Of a stretch of 64,000 bases of DNA, positions 8,186 through 16,641 are shown in pieces (the stretch's first letter is position 1; each line of letters begins with the position of its first letter). The stretch lies in the NCBI GenBank assembly GCA_964597265.1, contig CAZQWJ010000001.1:29118-93117 (forward strand), given 5' to 3'. Source of the DNA: CAZQWJ01 sp964597265. GTDB lineage: Bacteria; Patescibacteriota; 4484-211; JAGQKX01. The notes under the pieces were generated by a model, which made no database searches, was not told the DNA's origin, and was given only the letters and a program-made list of their open reading frames with translations. The translations under genes and the position numbers were made by a program.

Positions 8186-10459
8186 ATGGCAAATCCGTTG
8201 CAGGGTCTACAAAAATTAATTAACAAACTCCTGCCGCTCCCATCAACTGCGGCTCAACCGGCAAACACCGGAGGCGCAACAGTGTCAGAGGAAGAAAAAG
8301 CTAAGCAAGAAGCAGAGAATGCAGAGGCAACAAAAAAAGCCGAGCAGTTTGCGCAGGGTATGCTCACTATCCGCGACCTGATCGCTCCTTCTGGCATGGA
8401 GCATGATTTCGGCTTTCTGAGGATTGGCCAGACATACTACCGGACGTTTTTTATCGCTGGGTACAGACGAGAAGTAGGAGCCAACTGGTTATCACCGCTC
8501 ATTAACTTTCCGCATGCCTTGGATATTGCCATGTTTTACTATCCCGTTGATGCACGGGAAGTACTAAACAACTTACGCCGGAAAGTTACCGAGATGGAGG
8601 CCGAACTCAACATTGAACAGCAACAGGGGCGCATTCTCGATCCAAGCGTTCAACTAGCCCTACAGGACGCACGCGCCTTGCAAGAAGATCTCGTAGCCGA
8701 ACGGGAACGCTTTTTTCAATTTGGCCTTTATATAACCATTCCTGCAGAATCTCAAGAAGAGCTTAACCTCATTACCAAACAGCTCGAATCTGTCCTGGGA
8801 TCAGCTACGCTCGTATCACGAAAAACTACTCTCCAGATGGAGGATGGTTTTCGATCGACATTGCCGTTTTTCCTGGACAAGATTCAAGTGTACCGAAACA
8901 TGGATACCACCTCGATTGCGACGACATTTCCATTTACGTCATCTAGTTTGACGTCTGATCGGGGGATCTTGTATGGCATTAACGAACACAATGCCAGTTT
9001 GATTATCTTTGATCGATTCAGTCTTCCCAATGCCAACATGGTAGTATTTGCCAAATCAGGATCCGGTAAAAGCTATTTTGTAAAACTAGAAGCATTGCGG
9101 TCGTTAATGTTAGGTACGGAAGTCATTATTATTGACCCTGAAAATGAATACAAGACTATGGCAGAAGCCATCGGTGGCGAGTATATTGCGCTTGATTTTA
9201 ATTCATCATCAAAACTTAACCCATTTGATCTATCGCAGGTATACGAAGAAGGTGAAGATGAATTGGGCTTAAAGATCCTGACCCTGCACTCCATGATGAA
9301 GGTCATGCTGGGGGACATGAATCCTTCTGAAGAAGCAATCTTAGATCGCGCCCTTTTAGAAACATACCGACTCAAAGGGATTACTCAGGATCCTGAAACC
9401 CAAAAACTCGACCCGCCGCTTTTGGAAGATCTGTACAAAGTTCTACTGGGAATGGAAGAAGCTGAGGCAAAAAATATTTCGGATCGGCTGCAAAAATTTG
9501 TCGTTGGGTCTGCCAAAGGACTTTTTGACCAGCAGACCAATGTCGATATTCACAATACGTTTACGGTTTTTGGGATCAGGGATCTGGAAGAAAGCGTGCG
9601 GCCAATTGGCATGTTCGCCGTGCTTGACTATATTTGGACGCGGGTACGCAGAGATCGCCGCAAGCGGATCCTGATTGTTGACGAGGCGTGGTTTATGATG
9701 AAGCACCCGGACAGTGCAAACTTTCTCCACAGTATTGCCAAGCGCGGACGTAAATATTACCTGGGTCTTACCACTATTACTCAAGACGTGGAAGATTTTT
9801 TGAATACAGACAAAGGCCGTGCTGTTGTAACCAACGCATCTATCCAAGTATTGTTTAAGCAATCTGTTTCCGCCATTAATCATTTGACTGAGGTATTCTT
9901 CCTTTCCGAAGGGGAGCGAAATCTACTCATGTCTGCCAATGTGGGCGAAGGGCTATTTTTTGCCGGAGAAGCACACGTCGCCATGCAGGTAATCGCCTCT
10001 CAGGACGAGCACGAAATCATTACCACCAATCCTGCGGAACTGGAAGCTATTGAACGGGCAAAGCAGTTGCAAGAAGTCGAGGTCGTTACAGAAGAGATTG
10101 GCGGGGAGCAAGAGGCAGCTGCATATGATTTTGGTACATCGGTTGACCAAGCACTACAAGAAGAAGCGCCTTCTGAGTCCGAGGCCAGCGGGGTGATAGA
10201 GTTTCAGCAACAGCCAGCAGAAGAACCACAACCACCCGCCCAGGAAACCGAGGAACCCTCTGCACAGGAGATCATCGCTCAGGCAATGAGCGAAGTGGAG
10301 GACTCTCAGTCGCAAGCAGAGATACCCGACACGTTGACCACTGAGATGCTTGATGAAAATCTCACGCAAACACCGCAAGAAACTAGTGGGCAAGTAGATA
10401 CTGAAGAGCAACCAGAAGGGGTCGTCCCAGAGGATGGCGCTACCACGTCATCGAGCTAA
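8186..10459 (+). CDS. virB4: VirB4/TraC-type conjugative transfer ATPase with acidic Gln/Glu-rich tail
   Basis: A 757-aa ATPase of the VirB4/TraC family. Walker A is AKSGSGKSYF with K295, Walker B is ILIVDEAW with D499-E500, and the TTITQDVEDFL segment corresponds to the conserved motif that follows. The N-terminal half (residues 55-280) is the usual VirB4 N-domain. Residues about 630-757 form an acidic, Gln/Glu/Pro-rich tail that is not part of the conserved family core. VirB4 powers assembly or substrate movement in type IV secretion and is membrane-associated. No coupling protein, relaxase or VirB6 is visible in the window, although the operon extends upstream beyond it. The gene ends in a 12-base convergent overlap with recF. 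Confidence 0.87.
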   Translation: MANPLQGLQKLINKLLPLPSTAAQPANTGGATVSEEEKAKQEAENAEATKKAEQFAQGMLTIRDLIAPSGMEHDFGFLRIGQTYYRTFFIAGYRREVGANWLSPLINFPHALDIAMFYYPVDAREVLNNLRRKVTEMEAELNIEQQQGRILDPSVQLALQDARALQEDLVAERERFFQFGLYITIPAESQEELNLITKQLESVLGSATLVSRKTTLQMEDGFRSTLPFFLDKIQVYRNMDTTSIATTFPFTSSSLTSDRGILYGINEHNASLIIFDRFSLPNANMVVFAKSGSGKSYFVKLEALRSLMLGTEVIIIDPENEYKTMAEAIGGEYIALDFNSSSKLNPFDLSQVYEEGEDELGLKILTLHSMMKVMLGDMNPSEEAILDRALLETYRLKGITQDPETQKLDPPLLEDLYKVLLGMEEAEAKNISDRLQKFVVGSAKGLFDQQTNVDIHNTFTVFGIRDLEESVRPIGMFAVLDYIWTRVRRDRRKRILIVDEAWFMMKHPDSANFLHSIAKRGRKYYLGLTTITQDVEDFLNTDKGRAVVTNASIQVLFKQSVSAINHLTEVFFLSEGERNLLMSANVGEGLFFAGEAHVAMQVIASQDEHEIITTNPAELEAIERAKQLQEVEVVTEEIGGEQEAAAYDFGTSVDQALQEEAPSESEASGVIEFQQQPAEEPQPPAQETEEPSAQEIIAQAMSEVEDSQSQAEIPDTLTTEMLDENLTQTPQETSGQVDTEEQPEGVVPEDGATTSSS

Positions 10460-11551
10460 CGGTACGATCATCACATCCGACTCACTCATCAAATGTTGGA
10501 TACCCGCATAGTTCTTATTCGTAGTAGTAATGAACATTTGATACGTATCCCCTAGCGACACTATCTTGTGCTGATGATCCTCATCTAATTCAGAAAACAC
10601 ATCATCCAATAACCACAGTGGCGTTTGTCCGGTTTCTCTACTTAGTAACTTCAAAGCAGCATGCTGCACATGAATCACTACCAGTCGTTGTTGCCCACGC
10701 GATGCGTACGTACCTACATTGATGTATTTCCCGCTACCATTAAACACCGCTTCCAAATACCAGTCGTCCCGCTGCGGCCCCATAAGCGAAAATCCTATGG
10801 CTATTTCTTTTTTCCGCAATGTTGCCCATTTGTCTTGCAAAAATTCCCGAATTTTTTCCGCTGATTCCCGCACTAATTGCCGCACATCGTCTGTTTCTGA
10901 CAGTAATGGCAACACTTTGCGAGGGCTTGCTAGGTAGGTTATGTGAACAGGCAGTTCCATATTCGTTTGTAACTGTCCAAGGAGCCAGTGCCTGTACAGC
11001 ATAATCACCGCAGCATGGCGCGCTAACTCTTCTTCCCATACTCCTAGTTGAGAGACATAGCCTTGTCGTAGGGCAGCATTACGCTGTTTGAGTACACGCA
11101 TGTAGTGAGTATGCGCATCATAATAATCCGGAAACATAGCGATAAGGATGCGATCCAGAACCGCCCGACGATTTCCAGGATCTCCAACAAACAGCTGTAC
11201 TGTTTCGGGCGCAAAAATGATACTTGGCAACAAACCCGCTACCTGAGCGGTTGTGACGACATTGGAATTTAACACATACTGTATCCGTCCCGACTGGATG
11301 ACCATGCGGACTGATTCTTCGTTGTCGGTATGTATGCTTCCTTCGACTACTGCGAGCGGCTCTCCCCAGCGTATCATATCCGCAGGACGGCTCTTGCGGC
11401 GCAGCGGTATCCCACCAAGCAAAGCGACAGCCTCCAACACATTTGTCTTTCCTGTACCGTTTGGACCAATGAGCACAGTAACCTGAGGGATAGTAGGCAG
11501 AGAAAAGTTCTCAAAATTTCTGAAATCAGCCAATGATAATGCAGTGAGCAT
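10448..11551 (-). CDS. recF: RecF, DNA replication and repair ATPase
   Basis: RecF binds gapped DNA and helps load RecA at stalled forks. The protein has Walker A GPNGTGKTNVLEA near the N-terminus, the LSLADFRNFENF start typical of RecF, and the C-terminal signature FVSRGQQR-like TYASRGQQRLVVIHVQ with Walker B LWLLDDVFSELDEDHQ. The start at ATG 11551 was chosen because the homologous N-terminus begins MLTALSL; an upstream ATG at 11599 would add 16 unrelated residues and overlap the next gene. The length of 367 aa is normal. It lies in the leftward group with dnaN but is separated from it by an envelope-type gene. Confidence 0.93.
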   Translation of the reverse strand: MLTALSLADFRNFENFSLPTIPQVTVLIGPNGTGKTNVLEAVALLGGIPLRRKSRPADMIRWGEPLAVVEGSIHTDNEESVRMVIQSGRIQYVLNSNVVTTAQVAGLLPSIIFAPETVQLFVGDPGNRRAVLDRILIAMFPDYYDAHTHYMRVLKQRNAALRQGYVSQLGVWEEELARHAAVIMLYRHWLLGQLQTNMELPVHITYLASPRKVLPLLSETDDVRQLVRESAEKIREFLQDKWATLRKKEIAIGFSLMGPQRDDWYLEAVFNGSGKYINVGTYASRGQQRLVVIHVQHAALKLLSRETGQTPLWLLDDVFSELDEDHQHKIVSLGDTYQMFITTTNKNYAGIQHLMSESDVMIVPLAR

Positions 11552-11565
11552 GGAGTAAGTATACG

Positions 11566-13149
11566 CTACAATCGCCGAATATAGTCGCCGTTGACCCAAC
11601 CAACAGTACCGTCAAGTAAGGTAATTTGGTGCCACTCTCCCTGGCTTTGGAGGAGTACATATCGTTCTCCGGGGTAGACAGCACCAAGAAGCTCACTACC
11701 CAATGAGGCTTCGGCGCGGACGTTCAAAAATCCTGTAGGTGTGTCTACTATTTCTATACCAATGCCACTACCTTCAATGACAAATGGTATAGAAATAGTA
11801 GACTGTGCCAATTCGATACCTCGCTGAGTCAAGATAAATGTTTCTGTGGTCGTGATCGGGTAGGCAGAGGCTTTGAATGTTACAGGGATCGTTGTGTCAG
11901 CTCCCGGAATAACCATTGGATCTGCCAAACTCGCTACCGTGTCAGGGGCAAGCCACACATCAGGATGATAAAAGTTAGAACGCTGAGTCGTGTTTTGCGG
12001 CTGCACACGCAACTGCCCATCACCGCTATCTTCCCAAACCGTCCATCCAGTATTTTTTACTTGAAGAGAAACGGTGCGTATCTCTTCTGTTTGTAACGTC
12101 AGTGTGGTCGGCACATCAAGAATCTGAGATGATGGTACAGGCTCCTGTTGGATAAACGCCAAAAGATGCTCTAATGATCTTTTTTGTTCCTCAGTAATAG
12201 ATGACCCCAACACCAACACTGGCGCTTCGCCAGACTGAAACGTAGTAACAGAAACATTCACCGTGGAATAGTCAAAATCCCACAACCCCAACCCTTCCCA
12301 GATATTTCCTTGTGTGTCTACTATAAACGCAAATGGTATCCGTACAAACACGGCACGTTCTCGAAACGTACGTTCGATCATTGGCAAAAGCGCCTCAGTT
12401 GAAGCATCTATAGCTGTATCCGCCTGATACACACCAAGGCTTTTCCATTCCGTAGTCTGCAATGAGTCTATAGGAACAGGGGTGCTTGGGGCTCCCCAAT
12501 CCCACCGTCTATATATAGTAGACTCACGCAAGGCAGGTTCCAATACAAGCCCTTCCTGTTTTTGTATCGTAGTTACAATATCAAGGAATAATTTGATTCG
12601 TACTTCAAGTGCGGTACCCACAGGTACCTCTATATCAAACTCCATGTCTGGGTAGACAGAATGCTCAACTCGTACTGTGTGTGTACCTGCCATAACTTCT
12701 GGCAGAAGAATAGGATTGCCAGTATATGAGGCTTCGTCAAAAAATACTGTGCTATCTGATGGTTGGACGAAAATACGAGACACCGTTGCCGATGAATGCA
12801 TCAACCGAACTAATGCCGCCCCTGTAAGTTGATTGTCTTGCGCTTGCAAAATAAGCTGTAAGGAATCCCCTCTCTCTACGGTTACTTCTTCCTGCCACCA
12901 TACGTGCGATTCTGTTTCTCCAAGTACATTGCGCAGTGATAGCGTGTGTACGCCAACGCTCAGCGGCACCACATCAAGAGGTAACGTACCTATCAGACGA
13001 TTGTCTATATACAGTACCATGGGCAAAAAATCTCCTGTTATCTGCAACTCGCCTCCGGTGTGTGGCAGGAGCTGTCTAAGGCTGGTCGAACGAAACAAAA
13101 TGGCTGTTAAGGGGATAACCAAAACTGCTATCCACAGAAGTTTCTTCAT
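11566..13149 (-). CDS. Anchored PEGA / degenerate PGRP-amidase-like / Ig-like / SH3 protein
   Basis: A 527-aa protein with an N-terminal membrane segment (residues 5-20). Residues about 33-100 and 122-185 look like two PEGA domains (LYIDNRLIGTLPLDVVPLSV). Residues about 212-335 follow the pattern of N-acetylmuramoyl-L-alanine amidase/PGRP domains: YRRWDWGAPS at the start and FIVDTQGNIWEGLG in the middle. The expected zinc ligands are missing: the usual HHTA position reads VYQADTA, and the GAHT position reads DFDYSTVN. Residues about 345-460 resemble an NBR1-type Ig-like domain (VKNTGWTVW), and 465-527 are an SH3b domain (GFLNVRAEAS to VGWVNGDYI). It is probably a wall-binding, non-catalytic protein. 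It overlaps dnaN by 4 bases. Confidence 0.75.
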   Translation of the reverse strand: MKKLLWIAVLVIPLTAILFRSTSLRQLLPHTGGELQITGDFLPMVLYIDNRLIGTLPLDVVPLSVGVHTLSLRNVLGETESHVWWQEEVTVERGDSLQLILQAQDNQLTGAALVRLMHSSATVSRIFVQPSDSTVFFDEASYTGNPILLPEVMAGTHTVRVEHSVYPDMEFDIEVPVGTALEVRIKLFLDIVTTIQKQEGLVLEPALRESTIYRRWDWGAPSTPVPIDSLQTTEWKSLGVYQADTAIDASTEALLPMIERTFRERAVFVRIPFAFIVDTQGNIWEGLGLWDFDYSTVNVSVTTFQSGEAPVLVLGSSITEEQKRSLEHLLAFIQQEPVPSSQILDVPTTLTLQTEEIRTVSLQVKNTGWTVWEDSGDGQLRVQPQNTTQRSNFYHPDVWLAPDTVASLADPMVIPGADTTIPVTFKASAYPITTTETFILTQRGIELAQSTISIPFVIEGSGIGIEIVDTPTGFLNVRAEASLGSELLGAVYPGERYVLLQSQGEWHQITLLDGTVGWVNGDYIRRL

Positions 13150-14291
13150 GAATTTTGGCGGTCAAGGCGAACGGGCATGATGATTTGGCGCACACTTTCC
13201 TGGTCGGATGCTTCAGAAGAAACAAATAATGAGGGAGCATCAGCAGCACGCATCTGTAAGACAACCTGATCACCCTCTATACCTGTCAGCGCATCCAGCA
13301 AATAATTTGCGTTAAATGCTGTTTCTAATGATTGGCCCGACACCGTAACTGGTAGTGTGGTCTCTTGTCTACCTAGTTCATTACTTTCTCCTCGTACAAA
13401 CGCTTTTTGCTGGTCTTGGTCAATCTGCACTCGGATCGTATGGCTTTGGGCATGGGCAAAAATTGCTGCAGTCTTGACTGCCTGTATCAACGCATCTTTA
13501 TCAAACTGAACCGTTGTTGCAAAATCGGTCGGTATAATCGCTTCATACCGCGGATACTCTGCTTCCAAGAGCCGTGCGTACATGCGCATATCCGGTGTCG
13601 TGAACACCACCTGATTTTTGTCCTCAGTCAACCGCAGCTCCCACACATCTTCCGAGATACCAGAGAATTGCCCTATCTCTTTGAGCATTTTTGCGGGAAT
13701 AATCATTTCTACCGGCTCAGTAGGCGGTTGCGCATCAATTGCCGACCACGCAACGGTCACTTCTGCCAAACGAAAACCATCAGTTGCTACAAGAATAAGC
13801 CCTTCGCTTGTGCCGCGGCACAAGACTCCGGTTAGTACAGGACGGCTCTCATTTGTAGCAGCAGCAAATAATATCTTTTTGAGGATTGCCTGCAATTTGT
13901 TAGGTGAGAGGGTTAATAATACGTCGGACGAAACACTCGGAAATGTCGGAAACTCGTCCGCTGCCATAGTTACAAAACGAGCTTCGCTTGCTGTCCCGCC
14001 TATAACCAATTGGTTGTCCTGCAAGGCCAACGTTAGCTTTTCTGGGGTGAGGTTTTGGATGTAATTATTGAGTACATTGGTGGAGGTTGTGGCTTTTCCT
14101 TCTTGTTCAACCTTTCCACCCACCCAATATTCCAGCGAAACCTCCAGGTTGGTACCCGAGAGTTTGAGTCTGCCATCAGCTGCTTCCAATAAGGTGTTGG
14201 CCAAAATAGGTAAGGTTGTTCGCGTTGATGCGATTCGGTTGGTTAATCCGATTCCAATGGCCAACTTTTCCTGTAAGACTTCGACTTTCAT
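13146..14291 (-). CDS. dnaN: DNA polymerase III beta subunit (sliding clamp)
   Basis: The 381-aa product begins MKVEVLQEKLAIGIGLTNRI and shows the three-fold repeated clamp pattern, with RTTLPILANTLLEA in domain 1, ESRPVLTGVLCRGTSEGLILVATDGFRLA in domain 2 and the VQIDQDQ/YLLDALTGIEGDQVVLQ segment in domain 3. It ends with LFVSSEA and a PVRL-type C-terminus that normally touches polymerase. The length is normal. It is transcribed leftward away from oriC, divergent from dnaA. A likely -10 GATACA (complement of 14301-14306) lies 9 bases before the ATG, again giving a leaderless message. Confidence 0.95.
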   Translation of the reverse strand: MKVEVLQEKLAIGIGLTNRIASTRTTLPILANTLLEAADGRLKLSGTNLEVSLEYWVGGKVEQEGKATTSTNVLNNYIQNLTPEKLTLALQDNQLVIGGTASEARFVTMAADEFPTFPSVSSDVLLTLSPNKLQAILKKILFAAATNESRPVLTGVLCRGTSEGLILVATDGFRLAEVTVAWSAIDAQPPTEPVEMIIPAKMLKEIGQFSGISEDVWELRLTEDKNQVVFTTPDMRMYARLLEAEYPRYEAIIPTDFATTVQFDKDALIQAVKTAAIFAHAQSHTIRVQIDQDQQKAFVRGESNELGRQETTLPVTVSGQSLETAFNANYLLDALTGIEGDQVVLQMRAADAPSLFVSSEASDQESVRQIIMPVRLDRQNS

Positions 14292-14320
14292 GTTCCTAAG
14301 TGTATCACACTCTCTTGACA

Positions 14321-14336
14321 GACAAAATATTTTGTC
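14321..14336. promoter_or_regulatory. 16-bp perfect palindrome upstream of dnaN
   Basis: GACAAAATATTTTGTC is a perfect palindrome 30-45 bases upstream of the dnaN start, flanked by a looser outer repeat (GACAG / CTGTC). The position fits an operator over the dnaN promoter or a protein site in oriC. No regulator is known. Confidence 0.4.
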
Positions 14337-14592
14337 CCTCTGTCTTTACATATATTTAAAAAATAGCAGTTGTATTAGTAGTGGTGTGGAAGTGTTGAAT
14401 AGCATTGTTGTTGTTTGTGTGACGCTAAAATAACATCAACGCAGGTGCGGATAACATTGTGAACAAAATAACTAAATCAACACAAACAATATAATTGTCC
14501 ACATTCTATATTTATTATCAAAAATTTATCAACGTACTCAGTAAAGTTATCCACAAATATGTTTACATAGTCATGCTGGGCATAATTATTCG

Positions 14593-14621
14593 TTGACACT
14601 TATGCAGGTCAACGGTACATT
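14593..14621 (+). promoter_or_regulatory. dnaA promoter
   Basis: TTGACA at 14593-14598 and TACATT at 14616-14621 are 17 bases apart. The -10 ends 9 bases before ATG 14631, so the transcript would start about 14628 and be almost leaderless. The earlier GTG at 14622 would touch the -10 element and would not be in the message. Confidence 0.6.
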
Positions 14622-14630
14622 GTGAACATT

Positions 14631-16031
14631 ATGCTCGACCCAAAATCTCTCTGGAAGGCAGTAATTGATGAAGTAGATGTAACGATCGAATCTGCACCAG
14701 TGAAAGCGTGGCTCAAGCAAACGCAGGGATTGTCCTTTGAAGAAGATTCGTTTGTGGTGGGTTGTGAGCATACGTACACGCGTGATTTTTTGCAAACACA
14801 CAGTCATGACCTTTTGCTAGACATTTTGCAGCGGATTACCAAACGAAAACTTTCACTACAGTGGGAAATTCTCCCCCCCAAAGAAACGCGGGAAACAGAA
14901 GCGCCCTTGTTTTCTGGTTTTGATCACGAACCAACCGATGCCAGTCGTCCTTCTTCCGGAGCGACATTGTATGAACGTGTGTCTCGAGAGTTTGACCTCG
15001 AACGAATTAATCACAATTACACATTGGATCGGTACATCGTAGGTCCCAGCAACAGGGTAGCACATGCCGCAGCTCAGGCAGTGATTGATAACCCTGGTAT
15101 GGCATATAATCCTTTGTTTATGTATGGCGGTACTGGGGTTGGCAAAACACACCTCATGCATGCCATTGGCAACGGTATCAAAAAGAATGATCCATCACTA
15201 CGCGTCATTTACTTCACGAGCGAACAGTTTCTTAATGATTTTGTGGAGTACCTTATGAAGAAAAAAGAAATGATGACGTTTCGTAAGCGGTATCGTAGTG
15301 CGGATTGTATCCTGGTTGATGATGTGCAGTTTCTTGGAGGCAAGGAAGCGATTCAGGAAGAGTTTTATCATACATTCAACGAACTGTATCAGAGTGGCCG
15401 GCAGATTGTGCTGGTGTCTGACCGGCTGCCGGACGATATTGCAAATCTCGCGGACAGACTGGTCTCACGGTTCAAGGGAGGATTGATGGTTGATATTAAT
15501 GCACCTGATTATGAAACGCGTGTCGCCATAATCCAGACTAAGGCAGAGGAGCTAGGCGTACAATTAGGTGCTCCTGCGGTAGAATTGGTTGCTGATCTGA
15601 TCAAAAGCAATATTCGGGAAATAGAGGGTGCATTGTTAAAAATAAAATCAGAGCTTATTGCTCGCGATGTAGCACATGTTGATTTGGCGCTGATTGAGGA
15701 TATCCTAGGCAAAAGAGAAATGATACGTGAACCGCGGCGTAAGTTGACACCAGAGCTTATTCTTAGTCTGATTACCGAAACCTACGGCGTTTCGATGAAA
15801 GAGATCTGCGGCAAACGCAGAAAGAAAGAGATAGTAATTCCGCGACAGTTAGCGATGTTTATGCTGCGAGATGAAATAGGTATGAATTATGTCGATATTG
15901 GCGGAGTATTGGGCGGGCGCGATCACTCAACGGTAATCCATGGATATGAACAGGTAAAAAGATTGATAGCAGGCGGTGACAAAGCGTTACAGGCAACCTT
16001 GACCAGTTTGCGAAAGGAGTTATATGAGTAA
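14631..16031 (+). CDS. dnaA: Chromosomal replication initiator DnaA
   Basis: DnaA binds DnaA boxes and melts oriC. The protein shows domain I (LWKAVIDEV), a short linker, the AAA+ core with Walker A YGGTGVGKTHLMHA and Walker B CILVDDVQFL, sensor motif LADRLVSRFKGG, and the domain IV DNA-binding signature GGRDHSTVIHGY. The length of 466-469 aa is typical. The ATG at 14631 is preferred because the promoter -10 ends at 14621; GTG 14622 would add three residues. It is transcribed rightward and is followed closely by rpmH, an arrangement unlike the classic dnaA-dnaN-recF operon. Confidence 0.96.
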   Translation: MLDPKSLWKAVIDEVDVTIESAPVKAWLKQTQGLSFEEDSFVVGCEHTYTRDFLQTHSHDLLLDILQRITKRKLSLQWEILPPKETRETEAPLFSGFDHEPTDASRPSSGATLYERVSREFDLERINHNYTLDRYIVGPSNRVAHAAAQAVIDNPGMAYNPLFMYGGTGVGKTHLMHAIGNGIKKNDPSLRVIYFTSEQFLNDFVEYLMKKKEMMTFRKRYRSADCILVDDVQFLGGKEAIQEEFYHTFNELYQSGRQIVLVSDRLPDDIANLADRLVSRFKGGLMVDINAPDYETRVAIIQTKAEELGVQLGAPAVELVADLIKSNIREIEGALLKIKSELIARDVAHVDLALIEDILGKREMIREPRRKLTPELILSLITETYGVSMKEICGKRRKKEIVIPRQLAMFMLRDEIGMNYVDIGGVLGGRDHSTVIHGYEQVKRLIAGGDKALQATLTSLRKELYE

Positions 16032-16093
16032 AAAGCAAGAGAGAGCGACTGGTTGCTAATACAGACAAAATTTGCTATCCTTGCGAACAGTAT

Positions 16094-16249
16094 ATGCCAA
16101 AAAGAACCTATCAGCCCAAAAACCGAAGATCCAATAAAGTGCATGGTTTTCGCAAACGAATGGCTTCAAAAGACGGTCGTAATGTACTAAAAAGCCGCCG
16201 CCTTAAAGGAAGAAAACAGCTTACCGTTCAAAAACGAAAAGCTGCGTAA
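16094..16249 (+). CDS. rpmH: Ribosomal protein bL34
   Basis: A 51-residue, very basic protein beginning MPKRTYQPKNRRSNKVHGF and continuing RMASKDGRNVLKSRRLKGRK, which is diagnostic for bL34 of the large ribosomal subunit. It is slightly longer than the usual 44-47 aa because of a short C-terminal LTVQKRKAA extension. It sits between dnaA and rnpA. A possible -10 (TGCTAT, about 16073) lies upstream, and no Shine-Dalgarno sequence is present. Confidence 0.95.
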   Translation: MPKRTYQPKNRRSNKVHGFRKRMASKDGRNVLKSRRLKGRKQLTVQKRKAA

Positions 16250-16293
16250 CATACTACCAACTGCTTAGCTGTAGGCTGAACAGTGTATCTTCC

Positions 16294-16629
16294 TTGCTTC
16301 CTCGTCAGCATCGACTAAAAGAAGAGTATCGGTTTCGTGTCCTGCGCAAACATGGTACTGTGGCCCGGACTCCGTATTTTCTTATGAGTTTTTTGCCTAA
16401 CAATCAGTCGATGAATAGGTTTGGTTTTATCGCAACCAAAAAACTTGGTACTGCCACCAGAAGAAATCGTGCGGTACGAGTGTTGCGCGAAGCAGTACGT
16501 ACACTCCTTCCTGATATGACGCAAGGGTTTGATGTGGTCTTGGTAGCGCATGCACGTACACTGGAGGCAACTCCTGCCGAAGTAGCTCATGTAATGCGAC
16601 AAACATTTCAACGGTATAACCTGCTATAA
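16294..16629 (+). CDS. rnpA: Ribonuclease P protein component
   Basis: A 111-aa basic protein that partners the RNase P RNA in tRNA 5' maturation. It begins MLPRQHRLKEEYRFRVLRKHG and contains the hallmark RNR segment ATRRNRAVRVLREAVR, with KKLGTA just before it. The start codon is TTG at 16294, the only start that gives the canonical N-terminus. It lies 44 bases after rpmH and 12 bases before yidC, the common bacterial gene order. Confidence 0.94.
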   Translation: MLPRQHRLKEEYRFRVLRKHGTVARTPYFLMSFLPNNQSMNRFGFIATKKLGTATRRNRAVRVLREAVRTLLPDMTQGFDVVLVAHARTLEATPAEVAHVMRQTFQRYNLL

Positions 16630-16641
16630 TTACACGCGACT
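16625..16641 (+). promoter_or_regulatory. -10 element of yidC promoter
   Basis: TATAAT at 16625-16630 overlaps the rnpA stop region and lies 11 bases before the yidC ATG. The predicted leader is about 4-5 bases, with no ribosome-binding sequence. Confidence 0.45.

Larger units (their letters stand above)
14292..14630. other. oriC: Probable chromosomal replication origin (oriC)
   Basis: This AT-rich intergenic stretch separates divergent dnaN and dnaA. A perfect DnaA box TTATCCACA lies at 14547-14555. Near-matches are TTGTCCACA at 14495-14503 and TTATCCGCA on the minus strand at 14446-14454. AT-rich tracts lie at 14343-14365 and 14505-14530 and could be the unwinding element. The position next to dnaA and dnaN and the box content support the call. 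Cumulative GC skew over the whole genome would be decisive. Confidence 0.8.

Noticed and set aside
10154..10411. Minus-strand hydrophobic ORF in the VirB4 tail
   Set aside because: Complement of Gln/Glu-rich codons always reads Leu/Phe-rich; not evidence for a membrane protein.
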